DNA of 64,000 nucleotides from Clostridiaceae bacterium (GTDB lineage: Bacteria; Bacillota; Clostridia; Oscillospirales; Butyricicoccaceae): assembly GCA_009911355.1 (NCBI GenBank), contig QXXE01000011.1, positions 18,111-82,110 of the forward strand, in the 5' to 3' direction. The translations under genes and the position numbers were made by a program. This document shows, in pieces, positions 35,048 through 43,516 of this stretch. Numbering within the stretch: the stretch's first letter is position 1; each line of letters opens with the position of its first letter. The notes beneath the pieces were generated by a model that did not search any database, was not told the origin of the DNA, and saw nothing but the letters and a program-made list of their open reading frames with translations.

Positions 35048-36205
35048 TTACTGGTATTTTTTCGTGGGCACCCCTTTTTCCTTCACCCGGCGCAGGCTGT
35101 CCCCCCGCAGCACCTGGTATACGACCGAGAATGCGGGGATCGCGAGGAACATACCGGCAACGCCCATCGTGCCCGCGCCGATCGTGACCGCGGCCAGCAC
35201 CCAGATGGACGGCAGGCCCACCGAGCTCCCCACCACGCGGGGGTAGATCAGGTTGCCTTCGATCTGCTGCAAAACCAGGAAGATCACGATGAACCAGGCA
35301 GCCTTTAGCGGCGATACGATCAGGATCAGGAACGTGCCCACTGCACAGCCGATAAACGCGCCGAACAGCGGGATCAGCGCCGTGACTGCAATCAGTGTTG
35401 AGATCATCAGCGCGTAGGGGAAGCTGCCGAAGGTCATGACGATGAAGAACATCACGCCAAGCAGCACGGCCTCGACGCACTGCCCGGAGAGGAAGTGTGA
35501 AAACGTATCGTTCGCCATGCGGCAAACCGTAACGACGCCGTCCATCTGCTCTTCCGGCAGATAGGCGTACCCCAGCCGTTTCAGCTGCCGCGCGAGGGTT
35601 TCCTTCATCACCAGCAGGTAAATTGCGAAAATCAGCCCGATAAACGCGTTTGCGAGCGCGGAAACCAGCGTTGCCGCCGCGCCGAACGTATTGTCAATCA
35701 GGCCGCCGCTCCAAAGGAAATTCCACAGGAAGCCAAACACCTGGCGCACGGTTTCCGCCCAGTTGATGCTCTCCCATGTTTTGCTGAGGCTGGCAAGGTC
35801 TGGGGAAAACGCGGCAAGCTCGTTGATATATGGCACAAGCATCTCGTAAAAGTCGGACAGGTAGCCGCCGAGCGTCCGCGCGGACCGCGCGATCTCGGGC
35901 AGGATCATCAGGCAAACCAGCAGCACCACGCCTACAAACAGCGCAAAGGTCAGCAGGATGCTTGCGACTCGCAGCAGGCCCTTTTGCTTCCGTCTGGGCG
36001 TTTTCCCTTTGGTGCGGCACAGCTGCTCCAATGCCCGTTCGATTGCGCGCATCGGCACGTTCAGCACAAACGCGATGCCTGCGCCGAGCAGGAAGGGCTT
36101 TAAAATCCCGAACAGCGCCCCGAACTCCACCCGCTGCACCACCGTATAGAACAGGACGCCGAACACGGTCAGCGCCAGGATCGTATTTCTCTTCTTTTTC
36201 TCCAT
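35048..36205 (-). CDS. AI-2E family transporter (PerM/YhhT type)
   Basis: A 385-residue integral membrane protein with about eight hydrophobic segments. Family hallmarks include ALIPLFGAFIGCAVGTFLIL and QQIEGNLIYPRVVGSSVGLP near the C-terminus. The family includes autoinducer-2 exporters and Na+/H+ antiporters, so the substrate is uncertain. A hairpin (35016-35040) lies after the stop. A copy of the dispersed repeat lies 48 bp upstream of the start. Confidence 0.9.
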   Translation of the reverse strand: MEKKKRNTILALTVFGVLFYTVVQRVEFGALFGILKPFLLGAGIAFVLNVPMRAIERALEQLCRTKGKTPRRKQKGLLRVASILLTFALFVGVVLLVCLMILPEIARSARTLGGYLSDFYEMLVPYINELAAFSPDLASLSKTWESINWAETVRQVFGFLWNFLWSGGLIDNTFGAAATLVSALANAFIGLIFAIYLLVMKETLARQLKRLGYAYLPEEQMDGVVTVCRMANDTFSHFLSGQCVEAVLLGVMFFIVMTFGSFPYALMISTLIAVTALIPLFGAFIGCAVGTFLILIVSPLKAAWFIVIFLVLQQIEGNLIYPRVVGSSVGLPSIWVLAAVTIGAGTMGVAGMFLAIPAFSVVYQVLRGDSLRRVKEKGVPTKKYQ

Positions 36206-36252
36206 TTCGCACTCCCCACACAGATTTCTTACGTTCGCTGTTTGCCCTTCTC

Positions 36253-36356
36253 TCCGCCTGCGCGGCGCGCGCCAGGTGGCTCCGCCCCCTGGCCCCCCGC
36301 GATTTTTTTGTAAAAAAATCGAGTAAAAACTTCATTCCGCCTGCGGGCGGGGAAGG
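36253..36356 (-). repeat. Full copy (R3) of the dispersed intergenic repeat
   Basis: Minus strand: head CCGCCCGCAGGCG, then TTTTTACTCG, the 22-bp AT palindrome (36300-36321), and one hairpin with loop CGGAG and imperfect stem CCAGGGGG/CCACCTGG. It lies between the MATE gene and the AI-2E gene. Confidence 0.85.
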
Positions 36357-36448
36357 GTTCACATGTTCAGCATACGCATGATTATAACATGGTTTCTTTG
36401 GGTATCCAATCTATAATTTGTAAACTTTTGCTGAAATTTGAATCCTTT

Positions 36449-37837
36449 TTACAAAGGGTTTTGGGGGGCTGGGCTGCCGCGCTGCTCCATCTGCCGGAAC
36501 AGGCGGTACAGCACCACGATCGCCGCGACACACAGCACCGCTTCGGCCGTCGCCTGCGCATAAGCAAGGCCGTACAGCGGCAAGACGAGGTTCCAGATAT
36601 AAAGCGCCGGGATTTCGAGCACGATCTTCCGCAGCACTGCGAACGCAAGCGCTTTGCCCCCCAGGCCGCACGCCTGGAAAATACCGACTGCCAGGAAGTC
36701 AACGCCCATAAACGGCAGCGCAAGGCACATTCCATGCAGGAAACGCCCGCCATAGCCGATAATGCTTTCGTTTTTCATAAACATCGAAATCAGGAAATCC
36801 GCACCGAAATAATAGCACGCCGTCGCCGCAAGCAGGAAGGCCAGCGCAATCCGCCCGGAAAACGCGACGACGCTTTTCAGCCGTTTCCCGTTGCCGCTGC
36901 CATAGCTGTAGCTCACCAGCGGCATGATGCCCTGCGACAGCCCCATCGCGATATACATCGGCACCATATTGATTTTCTGCGCAATGCCCATCGCCGCAAC
37001 CGCGTCCGACCCAAAAACCGAAGTGAAATTATTCAGTACGGTCATGCTGGTCACATTCAGCAGGTTTTGGATCGCTGACGGGATGCCGACCCCACAGATC
37101 CCCGCAAACACAAACCATTTTGCCTGCCGCAGCATGGAGGGGCGGATGCTGATATAGGTGTTTTTGCGTTTCACAAACAGCAGTACAAAGAAATACAGGC
37201 AGGCGAAGCAGTTGGAAAGGAAGGTCGCAAGCCCCGCACCCGCTGCGCCAAGCCCAAGCCCCCACGGCAGGATAAAAATCGGGTCGAGCACGATATTGAG
37301 CAGGCAGCCGCTCATCGTGCCGATGCTTGCATGCAGCGCCGACCCTTCCGAACGCACCAGGTAAGCCTGTACGACGTTTAAAATCGCAGGGGCCGCGCCA
37401 AAGGTCACCGTCCATTTCAAATACTCGCCGGTTGCGCCTGCGGTCACAGGATCTGCACCCAGCACCACCAGCAGCGGCCTGCGGAACGCCGTGAAAAGCA
37501 CCGAAAACAGGATGCCGCTGAACAGCGCGCAGTAAAATCCCAGCGCCGAGCTGCGCCGTACCGTCGCATAGTCCTTTTGCCCGAGCGCCCGGCTCATCAT
37601 GCTTGACGTGCCAACGCCAAACAGGTTGTTGACCGCGTTGAACGCCAGCAGCACCGGGGAGGCCAGCGTAACCGCCGCGTTTTGTACCGGGTCATTCAGC
37701 ATCCCAACAAAATAAGTGTCCGCAAGATTATAAATAACCATTACGAGCGAGCTCATGATGGTCGGTATTACCATTGTCATAACCGCCCGTGGCACCGGCG
37801 TTTCTTCAAAGAGCCTGATTTTTTCCTGGTTGTCCAT
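36449..37837 (-). CDS. MATE family efflux transporter
   Basis: A 462-residue protein with twelve predicted hydrophobic segments, the usual MATE size. It has NLADTYFVGMLNDPVQNAAV in helix 1/2, a conserved VGTSSMMSRALGQKD turn, and the second-half repeat with MGIAQKINMVPMYIAMGLSQ and GIMPLVSYSYGSGN. It exports drugs or metabolites against Na+ or H+; the substrate cannot be told. A good promoter lies 47 bp upstream. Confidence 0.93.
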   Translation of the reverse strand: MDNQEKIRLFEETPVPRAVMTMVIPTIMSSLVMVIYNLADTYFVGMLNDPVQNAAVTLASPVLLAFNAVNNLFGVGTSSMMSRALGQKDYATVRRSSALGFYCALFSGILFSVLFTAFRRPLLVVLGADPVTAGATGEYLKWTVTFGAAPAILNVVQAYLVRSEGSALHASIGTMSGCLLNIVLDPIFILPWGLGLGAAGAGLATFLSNCFACLYFFVLLFVKRKNTYISIRPSMLRQAKWFVFAGICGVGIPSAIQNLLNVTSMTVLNNFTSVFGSDAVAAMGIAQKINMVPMYIAMGLSQGIMPLVSYSYGSGNGKRLKSVVAFSGRIALAFLLAATACYYFGADFLISMFMKNESIIGYGGRFLHGMCLALPFMGVDFLAVGIFQACGLGGKALAFAVLRKIVLEIPALYIWNLVLPLYGLAYAQATAEAVLCVAAIVVLYRLFRQMEQRGSPAPQNPL

Positions 37838-37883
37838 TCCAATCCCTCATCAAAATCATATCATTTATGAAAACTTTCTATAT

Positions 37884-37912
37884 ATTATACTACGCGCGGC
37901 AAACCCTTTCAA
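37884..37912 (-). promoter_or_regulatory. Sigma-A promoter for the MATE gene
   Basis: Minus strand TTGAAA (37912-37907), 17-bp spacer, TATAAT (37889-37884), reading toward the ATG at 37837. Confidence 0.85.
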
Positions 37913-37963
37913 CCTAAATACTCGCTGGCCCTGAAAATTTCTGCCAAGCCCTGCTGCCTGCCC

Positions 37964-38140
37964 CGTCCCGCCCGCAGGCGTAATAAAGTTTTTACTCGAT
38001 TTTTTTACAAAAAAATCGCGGGTGCAGGGCAGAGCCCTGCCGCCTGTCCGGCGCGAGGACGCCCCCTCCGGCGAGGAGCGGGTGCAGGGCAGAGCCCTGC
38101 CGCCGTCCGCGCAGGACCGCCCGCCGCGCAGACGAAGGTG
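37964..38140 (+). repeat. Full copy (R4) of the dispersed intergenic repeat, with duplicated hairpin
   Basis: Head GTCCCGCCCGCAGGCG, TTTTTACTCG, AT palindrome (37997-38018), then GCAGGG-CAGAG-CCCTGC hairpins occurring twice (about 38022-38041 and 38082-38101). The last part, with TCCGCGCAGGAC, matches the end of R6. It lies in the divergent gap between the MATE gene and the glutamate synthase operon. Confidence 0.85.
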
Positions 38141-38226
38141 CTTTTGTGCAACCGCACTACAAACTTTGGTTTTTTTGCCATGCCGCTGTGCAATCCGTGA
38201 AAATATCCGGTTTTCCCAACTTTTAC

Positions 38227-38255
38227 TTGACGAATAAATGCCCATGCTTTACAAT
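38227..38255 (+). promoter_or_regulatory. Sigma-A promoter of the glutamate synthase operon
   Basis: TTGACG (38227-38232), 17-bp spacer, TACAAT (38250-38255). Transcription should start near 38262, exactly where the leader hairpin begins. The 38141-38226 stretch upstream shows no other feature. Confidence 0.88.
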
Positions 38256-38260
38256 AAAAA

Positions 38261-38325
38261 GCGGACAATGGCGTCTGCGAAAGGCTTCCCCCGCCGGGGG
38301 AGGCTTGCCGCAGGCACCATTTTTT
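38261..38325 (+). promoter_or_regulatory. ANTAR-type antitermination leader (hexaloop hairpin overlapping a terminator)
   Basis: Hairpin P1: GCGGAC (38261-38266), loop AATGGC (38267-38272), GTCTGC (38273-38278). It has a six-base loop with A at position 1 and G at position 4, the pattern recognised by ANTAR proteins. A longer hairpin (38269-38292 with 38296-38319, loop GCC) is followed by six T residues and forms an intrinsic terminator. The two share 38269-38278 and cannot form together, so a protein that holds P1 would allow read-through. The last gene of this operon encodes an ANTAR protein. A second hexaloop hairpin, usual in ANTAR targets, was not found. Confidence 0.7.
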
Positions 38326-38379
38326 GTTCCTCACGCAAATTTTCCGTTCCATATCCTATTTTTAGAAGGAGGCATCCCC

Positions 38380-39477
38380 ATGCTGCAAAAAGAAGGCCAG
38401 GTGCGTATCCCTTCCGGCTGCGCAATCTCTGGCATCTTCCAGAAGGACGGCAAACGCATCGACGGCTCGCGCATCATTTCCTCCATCGCCACGATGCATG
38501 ACCGCTCGAACGGGCTTGGCGGCGGCTTTGCCGGTTATGGCATTTACCCCGAATACAAGGATTTTTACGCATTCCATATCTTTTACGACAGCCAGTCGGC
38601 GCGCGACGACTGCGAAGCGTTCCTCGAGCGCCATTTTGATATCGTAAACCTGTCCAAAATCCCGGTGCGGCGCCATCCGCGCATCACCGGCGAGCCCATG
38701 ATCTGGCGGTATTTCGTCGCGCCGCTCCATACCAGGCTGGAAGCCAGCCAGCTCGACGAGCGCGAATTTGTCGCCCGCTGCGTCATCCGCGTCAACGACC
38801 AGTTTGACGGCGCTTACATCTTTTCCTCCGGCAAAAACATGGGCGTTTTCAAAGCGTCCGGCTTCCCCGAGGACGTCGGCGAATACTACCGCCTGGAGGA
38901 ATACAGCGCCTATTCCTGGACGGCCCACGGGCGCTACCCGACCAACACCCCCGGCTGGTGGGGCGGCGCGCACCCGTTCGCGCTGCTCGACACGTCCGTT
39001 GTCCATAACGGCGAAATTTCGTCCTATGACGCGAACCGCCGCTTTATCGAGATGTTCGGCTACCGCTGCAACCTGCTGACCGACACCGAAGTCATCACCT
39101 ATATCATCGACTACCTGAACCGCAAGCTCGGCCTGACGCTCGAGGAAATCTCGCATGTAATCGCCGCGCCGTTCTGGTCGACCATCGAGTCAAAACCGGC
39201 AAAGGAACGGGAAACGCTCACCTATCTGCGCAACGCCTTCGCGAGCCTGTGCGTCACCGGCCCATTTTCCATCCTTGTCGGTTTCGAGGGCGGGCTGATG
39301 GCGCTCAACGACCGCCTGAAGCTGCGCTCGATGGTGGCCGGCGAAAAGGGCGATACCGTCTATTTCGCGTCCGAGGAATGCGCAATCCGTGTAATCGAGC
39401 CCAACCTTGACCGCATCTGGGCGCCGCGCGGCGGCGAAGCGGTCATCGTCCGGCTGAACCAAGGAGGGAACCGCTGA
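38380..39477 (+). CDS. Archaeal-type glutamate synthase, glutamine amidotransferase subunit
   Basis: A 365-residue class II glutaminase like the N-terminal domain of GltB. The ATG at 38380 has AAGGAGG 7 nt upstream; the longer frame runs through the leader and is rejected. The nucleophile is probably C14 (SGCAISGIF), exposed after removal of a short propeptide. Other glutaminase segments: HGRYPTNTPGWWGGAHPF, SVVHNGEISSYDANRRF and LTDTEVITY. It releases ammonia from glutamine for the FMN subunit encoded next (one-base overlap TGATG). Confidence 0.9.
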   Translation: MLQKEGQVRIPSGCAISGIFQKDGKRIDGSRIISSIATMHDRSNGLGGGFAGYGIYPEYKDFYAFHIFYDSQSARDDCEAFLERHFDIVNLSKIPVRRHPRITGEPMIWRYFVAPLHTRLEASQLDEREFVARCVIRVNDQFDGAYIFSSGKNMGVFKASGFPEDVGEYYRLEEYSAYSWTAHGRYPTNTPGWWGGAHPFALLDTSVVHNGEISSYDANRRFIEMFGYRCNLLTDTEVITYIIDYLNRKLGLTLEEISHVIAAPFWSTIESKPAKERETLTYLRNAFASLCVTGPFSILVGFEGGLMALNDRLKLRSMVAGEKGDTVYFASEECAIRVIEPNLDRIWAPRGGEAVIVRLNQGGNR

Positions 39478-40982
39478 TGGCAATCGATTTTCTTTACCCG
39501 CAGTATGAGGTCGTGCGCAATATGGACCGCTGCATTGCCTGCCGCGCCTGTGAGCGCCAGTGCGCCAACAAAGTGCATCTTTATGATGTGGATTTCGGGC
39601 ATATGACGAGCGACGAATCCCAATGCGTCAACTGCCACCGCTGCGTCTCGCTCTGCCCGACGCGCGCGCTCAAGATCGTCAAGACCGACCACACCTTCAA
39701 GGAAAATGCCAACTGGACGGGCAAGGCGATTTCCGAGATCTACCGGCAGGCGGGGTCGGGCGGCGTGCTGCTGTCCTCAATGGGCAACCCCGAGCCCCTG
39801 CCGATCTATTGGGATAAAATCCTGATCAACGCCTCGCAGGTAACCAACCCGCCCATCGACCCCCTGCGCGAGCCGATGGAAACCCGCACCTTTCTCGGAA
39901 AGAAGCCCGGGAAAATTGAGCGCGATAAGGACGGCAGGCTGGTCAACAACCTCTCCCCGCAGCTCCAACTCAACGTCCCGATCATGTTCTCCGCAATGAG
40001 CTACGGGTCGATTTCGTACAACGCGCATGCGTCCCTTGCACACGCAGCGGTCGAGCTTGGCACCTATTATAATACCGGTGAGGGCGGGCTGCATCAGGAC
40101 TTTTACCAGTACGGCGATCATACTATCGTACAAGTAGCCTCCGGGCGGTTCGGCGTGTTCAAGGAGTACCTCGAAGCGGGCGCGGCCATCGAGATTAAAA
40201 TGGGCCAGGGCGCGAAGCCCGGTATCGGCGGGCACCTGCCGGGGCACAAGGTCGGTCCGGATATCTCAAAAACCCGCATGATCCCTGAGGGCACCGACGC
40301 GATCTCCCCCGCCCCGCACCATGACATCTATTCCATCGAGGACCTTCGGCAGCTGGTGTTCTCGCTCAAGGAAGCCACCGGCTACAAAAAGCCGGTCATT
40401 GTCAAAATCGCGGCGGTACATAATGTAGCGGCAATCGCTTCCGGCGTCGCCCGCTCGGGCGCGGACATCATCGCGATCGACGGCTTCCGCGGCGGCACAG
40501 GCGCGGCCCCCACCCGCATCCGCGACAACGTCGGCATCCCGATCGAGCTGGCCCTTGCGGCGGTCGACCAGCGGCTGCGCGACGAGGGCATCCGGGACCA
40601 GGTTTCAGTGGTGATCGGCGGCTCGGTGCGCAATTCCGCCGACCTGCTGAAAGCTATTGCGCTCGGCGCGGACGCGGCCTATATCGCGACCGCAGCCCTG
40701 CTTGCGCTGGGCTGCCACCTGTGCCGCACCTGCCAGACCGGCAAGTGCAACTGGGGCATTGCGACCCAGCGCCCCGAGCTCGTCAAGCGCCTGAACCCGG
40801 AGATCGGCTGCAAGCGCCTTGTCAACCTCGTTACCGCGTGGGATCATGAGCTCAAAGAGATGATGGGCGGCATGGGCATCAACTCCATCGAGGCGCTGCG
40901 CGGCAACCGGCTGATGCTGCGCGGCATCGGGCTGACCCAGAAGGAGCTCGATATCCTCGGCATCAAGCACGCGGGCGAATAA
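39477..40982 (+). CDS. gltB: Archaeal-type glutamate synthase, FMN/Fe-S catalytic subunit
   Basis: A 501-residue subunit that makes glutamate from 2-oxoglutarate and ammonia. The N-terminus holds a two-cluster ferredoxin domain: CIACRACERQC and CVNCHRCVSLCP. Then comes the FMN barrel of glutamate synthase: SAMSYGSISYNAHASLAHAA, NTGEGGLHQDFY, GQGAKPGIGGHLPGHKV, DGFRGGTGAAPTRIRDNVG. CHLCRTCQTGKCNWGIATQ is the cysteine cluster that binds the 3Fe-4S centre. The three domains of bacterial GltB (glutaminase, FMN, GXGXG) are separate genes here, as in archaea and many clostridia. Confidence 0.95.
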   Translation: MAIDFLYPQYEVVRNMDRCIACRACERQCANKVHLYDVDFGHMTSDESQCVNCHRCVSLCPTRALKIVKTDHTFKENANWTGKAISEIYRQAGSGGVLLSSMGNPEPLPIYWDKILINASQVTNPPIDPLREPMETRTFLGKKPGKIERDKDGRLVNNLSPQLQLNVPIMFSAMSYGSISYNAHASLAHAAVELGTYYNTGEGGLHQDFYQYGDHTIVQVASGRFGVFKEYLEAGAAIEIKMGQGAKPGIGGHLPGHKVGPDISKTRMIPEGTDAISPAPHHDIYSIEDLRQLVFSLKEATGYKKPVIVKIAAVHNVAAIASGVARSGADIIAIDGFRGGTGAAPTRIRDNVGIPIELALAAVDQRLRDEGIRDQVSVVIGGSVRNSADLLKAIALGADAAYIATAALLALGCHLCRTCQTGKCNWGIATQRPELVKRLNPEIGCKRLVNLVTAWDHELKEMMGGMGINSIEALRGNRLMLRGIGLTQKELDILGIKHAGE

Positions 40983-40994
40983 GGAGGGGTTTCC

Positions 40995-41423
40995 ATGAAG
41001 CGTGTCTATGTCAACGAACAATGGTGCCTCGGGTGCCATTTATGCGAATATTACTGCGCTTTCGCCAATTCCGGCAAAAGCGATATGGTGAAGGCGCTCA
41101 AGGATCACAAGATCGCGCCACGCATCAAGATTGAGGAGCGCGACAACATCTCGTTCGCGGTCTCCTGCCGCCACTGCGAGGAGCCGCTCTGCGTCAAGGG
41201 CTGCATCTCCGGCGCGCTCACCATACAGGGCGGCGCGGTGCATATCGATTCCGGCAAGTGCGTCGGCTGCTGCACCTGCATTTTAAGCTGCCCCTACGGC
41301 GCGCTCAGCCATTCCGAGCAGGGCGCGGTCCAGAAATGCGAGCTGTGCCAGAAAAACAGGTCCGGCGAGCCGCTTTGCGTGCAGGGCTGCCCGAACAAGG
41401 CGATTGTATATGAAGAGAGGTGA
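40995..41423 (+). CDS. 4Fe-4S ferredoxin subunit of glutamate synthase
   Basis: A 142-residue polyferredoxin with four cysteine clusters: WCLGCHLCEYYC, SCRHCEEPLCVKGC, GKCVGCCTCILSCPYGA and CELCQKNRSGEPLCVQGCP. This HycB/CooF-like layout carries electrons between a flavoprotein and the FMN subunit. It follows gltB by 12 bp with AAGGAGGGG, and its stop overlaps the next gene. Confidence 0.92.
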   Translation: MKRVYVNEQWCLGCHLCEYYCAFANSGKSDMVKALKDHKIAPRIKIEERDNISFAVSCRHCEEPLCVKGCISGALTIQGGAVHIDSGKCVGCCTCILSCPYGALSHSEQGAVQKCELCQKNRSGEPLCVQGCPNKAIVYEER

Positions 41424-42661
41424 AACCGTTGAACTATCTGATAATCGGCAGCGGCACGGCGGCGGTCGGCTGTATTGAGGGCATCCGCTCAGTGGATCAG
41501 TCGTCGCCTATCACGCTCGTATCCGCCGAGCCGTACCCGCCTTACGGCAGGCCGCTGATCTCTTACCTGCTGCAAGGCAAAACGACTGAGGAAAACATGC
41601 TGCTCTACCGCCCCGCGGATTTTTATGAAAAAAACGGCGTGAACGCGCTGCCAGGGCGCACGGTGACAAAGCTTGACGGCAAAACCGCAGCCCTCGACAA
41701 CGGCACGTCGCTGCCGTTTGACCGGCTGTGCCTTGCGGCCGGTTCGCGCCCGTTTATCCCCCCCATCGAAGGGCTGGACAGCGTGGAAAACCAGGCCAGC
41801 TTCATGACGCTCGACGATGCGAAGCGGCTGCGCGCGCTGCTCGGCGACGGCAAGGACAAACGGGTGCTGATCGTAGGCGCGGGGCTGATCGGCCTGAAAT
41901 GCGCCGAGGGCGTCCTGGGGCTTGCGGCTTCGGTCACGGTCATCGACCTTGCGCCGCGCATCCTGCCAAACGTGCTCAGCGAAGAACCGGCGGGCATCAT
42001 CCAGGCGCATATGGAGTCGAAGGGCGTAAGGTTTCTCCTGAACCAGTCGGTAACGCGCTTTACCCCGGACTGCGCGGCACTTCAAAACGGCGAAACGCTG
42101 CCGTTTGACGTGCTGGTCATCGCGGTCGGCGTGCGCCCCAATACCAGCCTTGCGGAAGCGGCGGGGTGCGCGGTGAACCGCGGCGTCCTGACCGACAGCC
42201 GCTCGGAAACCAGCGTCCCCGGCATCTATGCGGCGGGCGACTGTGCGGTATCGCATGACATTTCGTGCGATGCCGACCGGGTGCTCGCGATCCTCCCGAA
42301 CGCCTATTTACAGGGCGAAACCGCCGGGATCAACATGGCGGGCGCCAGCCGCGCTTTCGAGAAGGCGGTCCCAATGAACGCGTCCGGCTTCCTCGGGCTG
42401 CATATGGTGACGGCGGGCTCCTACGACGGCGAGCAGTACCTCAGCCGCGCAAACGGCGGCTATAAGCTGCTGGTGACCCGCGACGGCCGCCTTGTGGGCT
42501 TTATCCTGATCGGCGACGTGGAGCGCGCGGGCATCTATACCTCGCTGATCCGCGAACGCACGCCGCTCTCCTCCATCGATTTTGACCTGATCCGCGAAAA
42601 ACCGCAGCTGATGGCTTTCTCGAGCACCGAGCGCGCAAAAAAACTGGGAGGCGTAAAATAA
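41420..42661 (+). CDS. NAD(P)/FAD-dependent oxidoreductase (small-subunit-like electron donor)
   Basis: A 413-residue pyridine nucleotide-disulfide family flavoprotein. The FAD-binding LIIGSGTAAVGCIEGIR is at the N-terminus, the NAD(P)-binding VLIVGAGLIGLKCAEGV near 150, and the second FAD motif VPGIYAAGDCA near 270. It probably feeds electrons from NAD(P)H through the ferredoxin to the FMN subunit, replacing GltD. The frame start GTG at 41420 overlaps the ferredoxin stop (GTGA). A TTG at 41429 with AGAGAGG upstream is a possible alternative start. Confidence 0.9.
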   Translation: MKPLNYLIIGSGTAAVGCIEGIRSVDQSSPITLVSAEPYPPYGRPLISYLLQGKTTEENMLLYRPADFYEKNGVNALPGRTVTKLDGKTAALDNGTSLPFDRLCLAAGSRPFIPPIEGLDSVENQASFMTLDDAKRLRALLGDGKDKRVLIVGAGLIGLKCAEGVLGLAASVTVIDLAPRILPNVLSEEPAGIIQAHMESKGVRFLLNQSVTRFTPDCAALQNGETLPFDVLVIAVGVRPNTSLAEAAGCAVNRGVLTDSRSETSVPGIYAAGDCAVSHDISCDADRVLAILPNAYLQGETAGINMAGASRAFEKAVPMNASGFLGLHMVTAGSYDGEQYLSRANGGYKLLVTRDGRLVGFILIGDVERAGIYTSLIRERTPLSSIDFDLIREKPQLMAFSSTERAKKLGGVK

Positions 42662-43383
42662 TGGTTTTCACAGCAAACACCCTCTATTACCAGCAGCTGA
42701 ACGAGCAGCTGCGCAGCTGCCCGGATACCGAAATCGTCGTAGAAAACCTGCTCGGCCAGCGGTATCTCGGCTGCGGCTCGTCGGGGCGCAGCTTCCGCCT
42801 GTACGGCACCCCCGGCAACGGGCTGGGGCAATACCTGAACGGCTCGGTGATCGAGGTCTTCGGCAACGCGCAGGACGCCGCCGGCGACACCATGAACGAC
42901 GGCGAGATCATCATCCACGGCAGCTGCGGCGATGCGGCGGGCTACGGGATGCGCGGCGGACGCATCCTGATCGAAGGCGACTGCGGCTACCGCGGCGGCA
43001 TCCATATGAAAAGCTACCTCGGCAAGCATCCGGTCATCGTCATCGGCGGGCAGGCGGGCTCGTTCCTGGGCGAATACCAGGCGGGGGGCCTGATCATCGT
43101 GCTCGGCAAGGGTGCGGGCGGGAAGGTCCCGGCCAGCTACTTCTGCGGCACCGGCATGCACGGCGGGAAGATCATCCTGCGCACGGACGAAGCGCCGTCC
43201 GGCCTTCCCCCGCAGGTGCTGGCAGCCGAAGCCGCGCCGGGCGACCTCGCGGAAATCCGCCCGCATGTAGAAGCCTACTGCAAAGCCTTTGGCGGCGACG
43301 CGGCAGCGGTGCTTTCCGGGCGGTTCTATGTACTCTCCCCCAACCCCGAAGCTGGCTACCGGCAGCTGTATACCTATGAATAG
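42661..43383 (+). CDS. Glutamate synthase GXGXG (alpha subunit C-domain) protein
   Basis: A 240-residue protein with the right-handed beta-helix of the GltB C-terminal domain. The repeating Gly pattern is visible: GYGMRGGRILIEGDCGYRGG, HPVIVIGGQAGSFLGEYQAG and FCGTGMHGGKIILRT. It forms the third part of the split glutamate synthase and helps line the ammonia path. The ATG overlaps the previous stop by one base (TAATG). Confidence 0.92.
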   Translation: MVFTANTLYYQQLNEQLRSCPDTEIVVENLLGQRYLGCGSSGRSFRLYGTPGNGLGQYLNGSVIEVFGNAQDAAGDTMNDGEIIIHGSCGDAAGYGMRGGRILIEGDCGYRGGIHMKSYLGKHPVIVIGGQAGSFLGEYQAGGLIIVLGKGAGGKVPASYFCGTGMHGGKIILRTDEAPSGLPPQVLAAEAAPGDLAEIRPHVEAYCKAFGGDAAAVLSGRFYVLSPNPEAGYRQLYTYE

Positions 43384-43479
43384 CGCCGCACTGCCCCGCG
43401 CGGCGGGCGGGAGCGACCCGTTCGGCTGCGCGGAAGCCGTAAAAAAAATGCAGGAGGCTTTCAAAACCGGCCCGGGGTG

Positions 43480-43488
43480 TGCTATAAT
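43480..43488 (+). promoter_or_regulatory. Extended -10 promoter before glnA
   Basis: TGCTATAAT: perfect -10 TATAAT (43483-43488) with the TGN extension and a poor -35. It could let glnA and the ANTAR gene be transcribed independently of the attenuated leader. Confidence 0.65.
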
Positions 43489-43516
43489 GAAGCCGAATGA
43501 ACTCAGGAGGTACGGT

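Noticed and set aside
37997..38104. Hairpin repeats of R4 as a CRISPR array
   Set aside because: Only two hairpin units, no regular spacers and no cas genes; the same modules occur singly elsewhere in the window.
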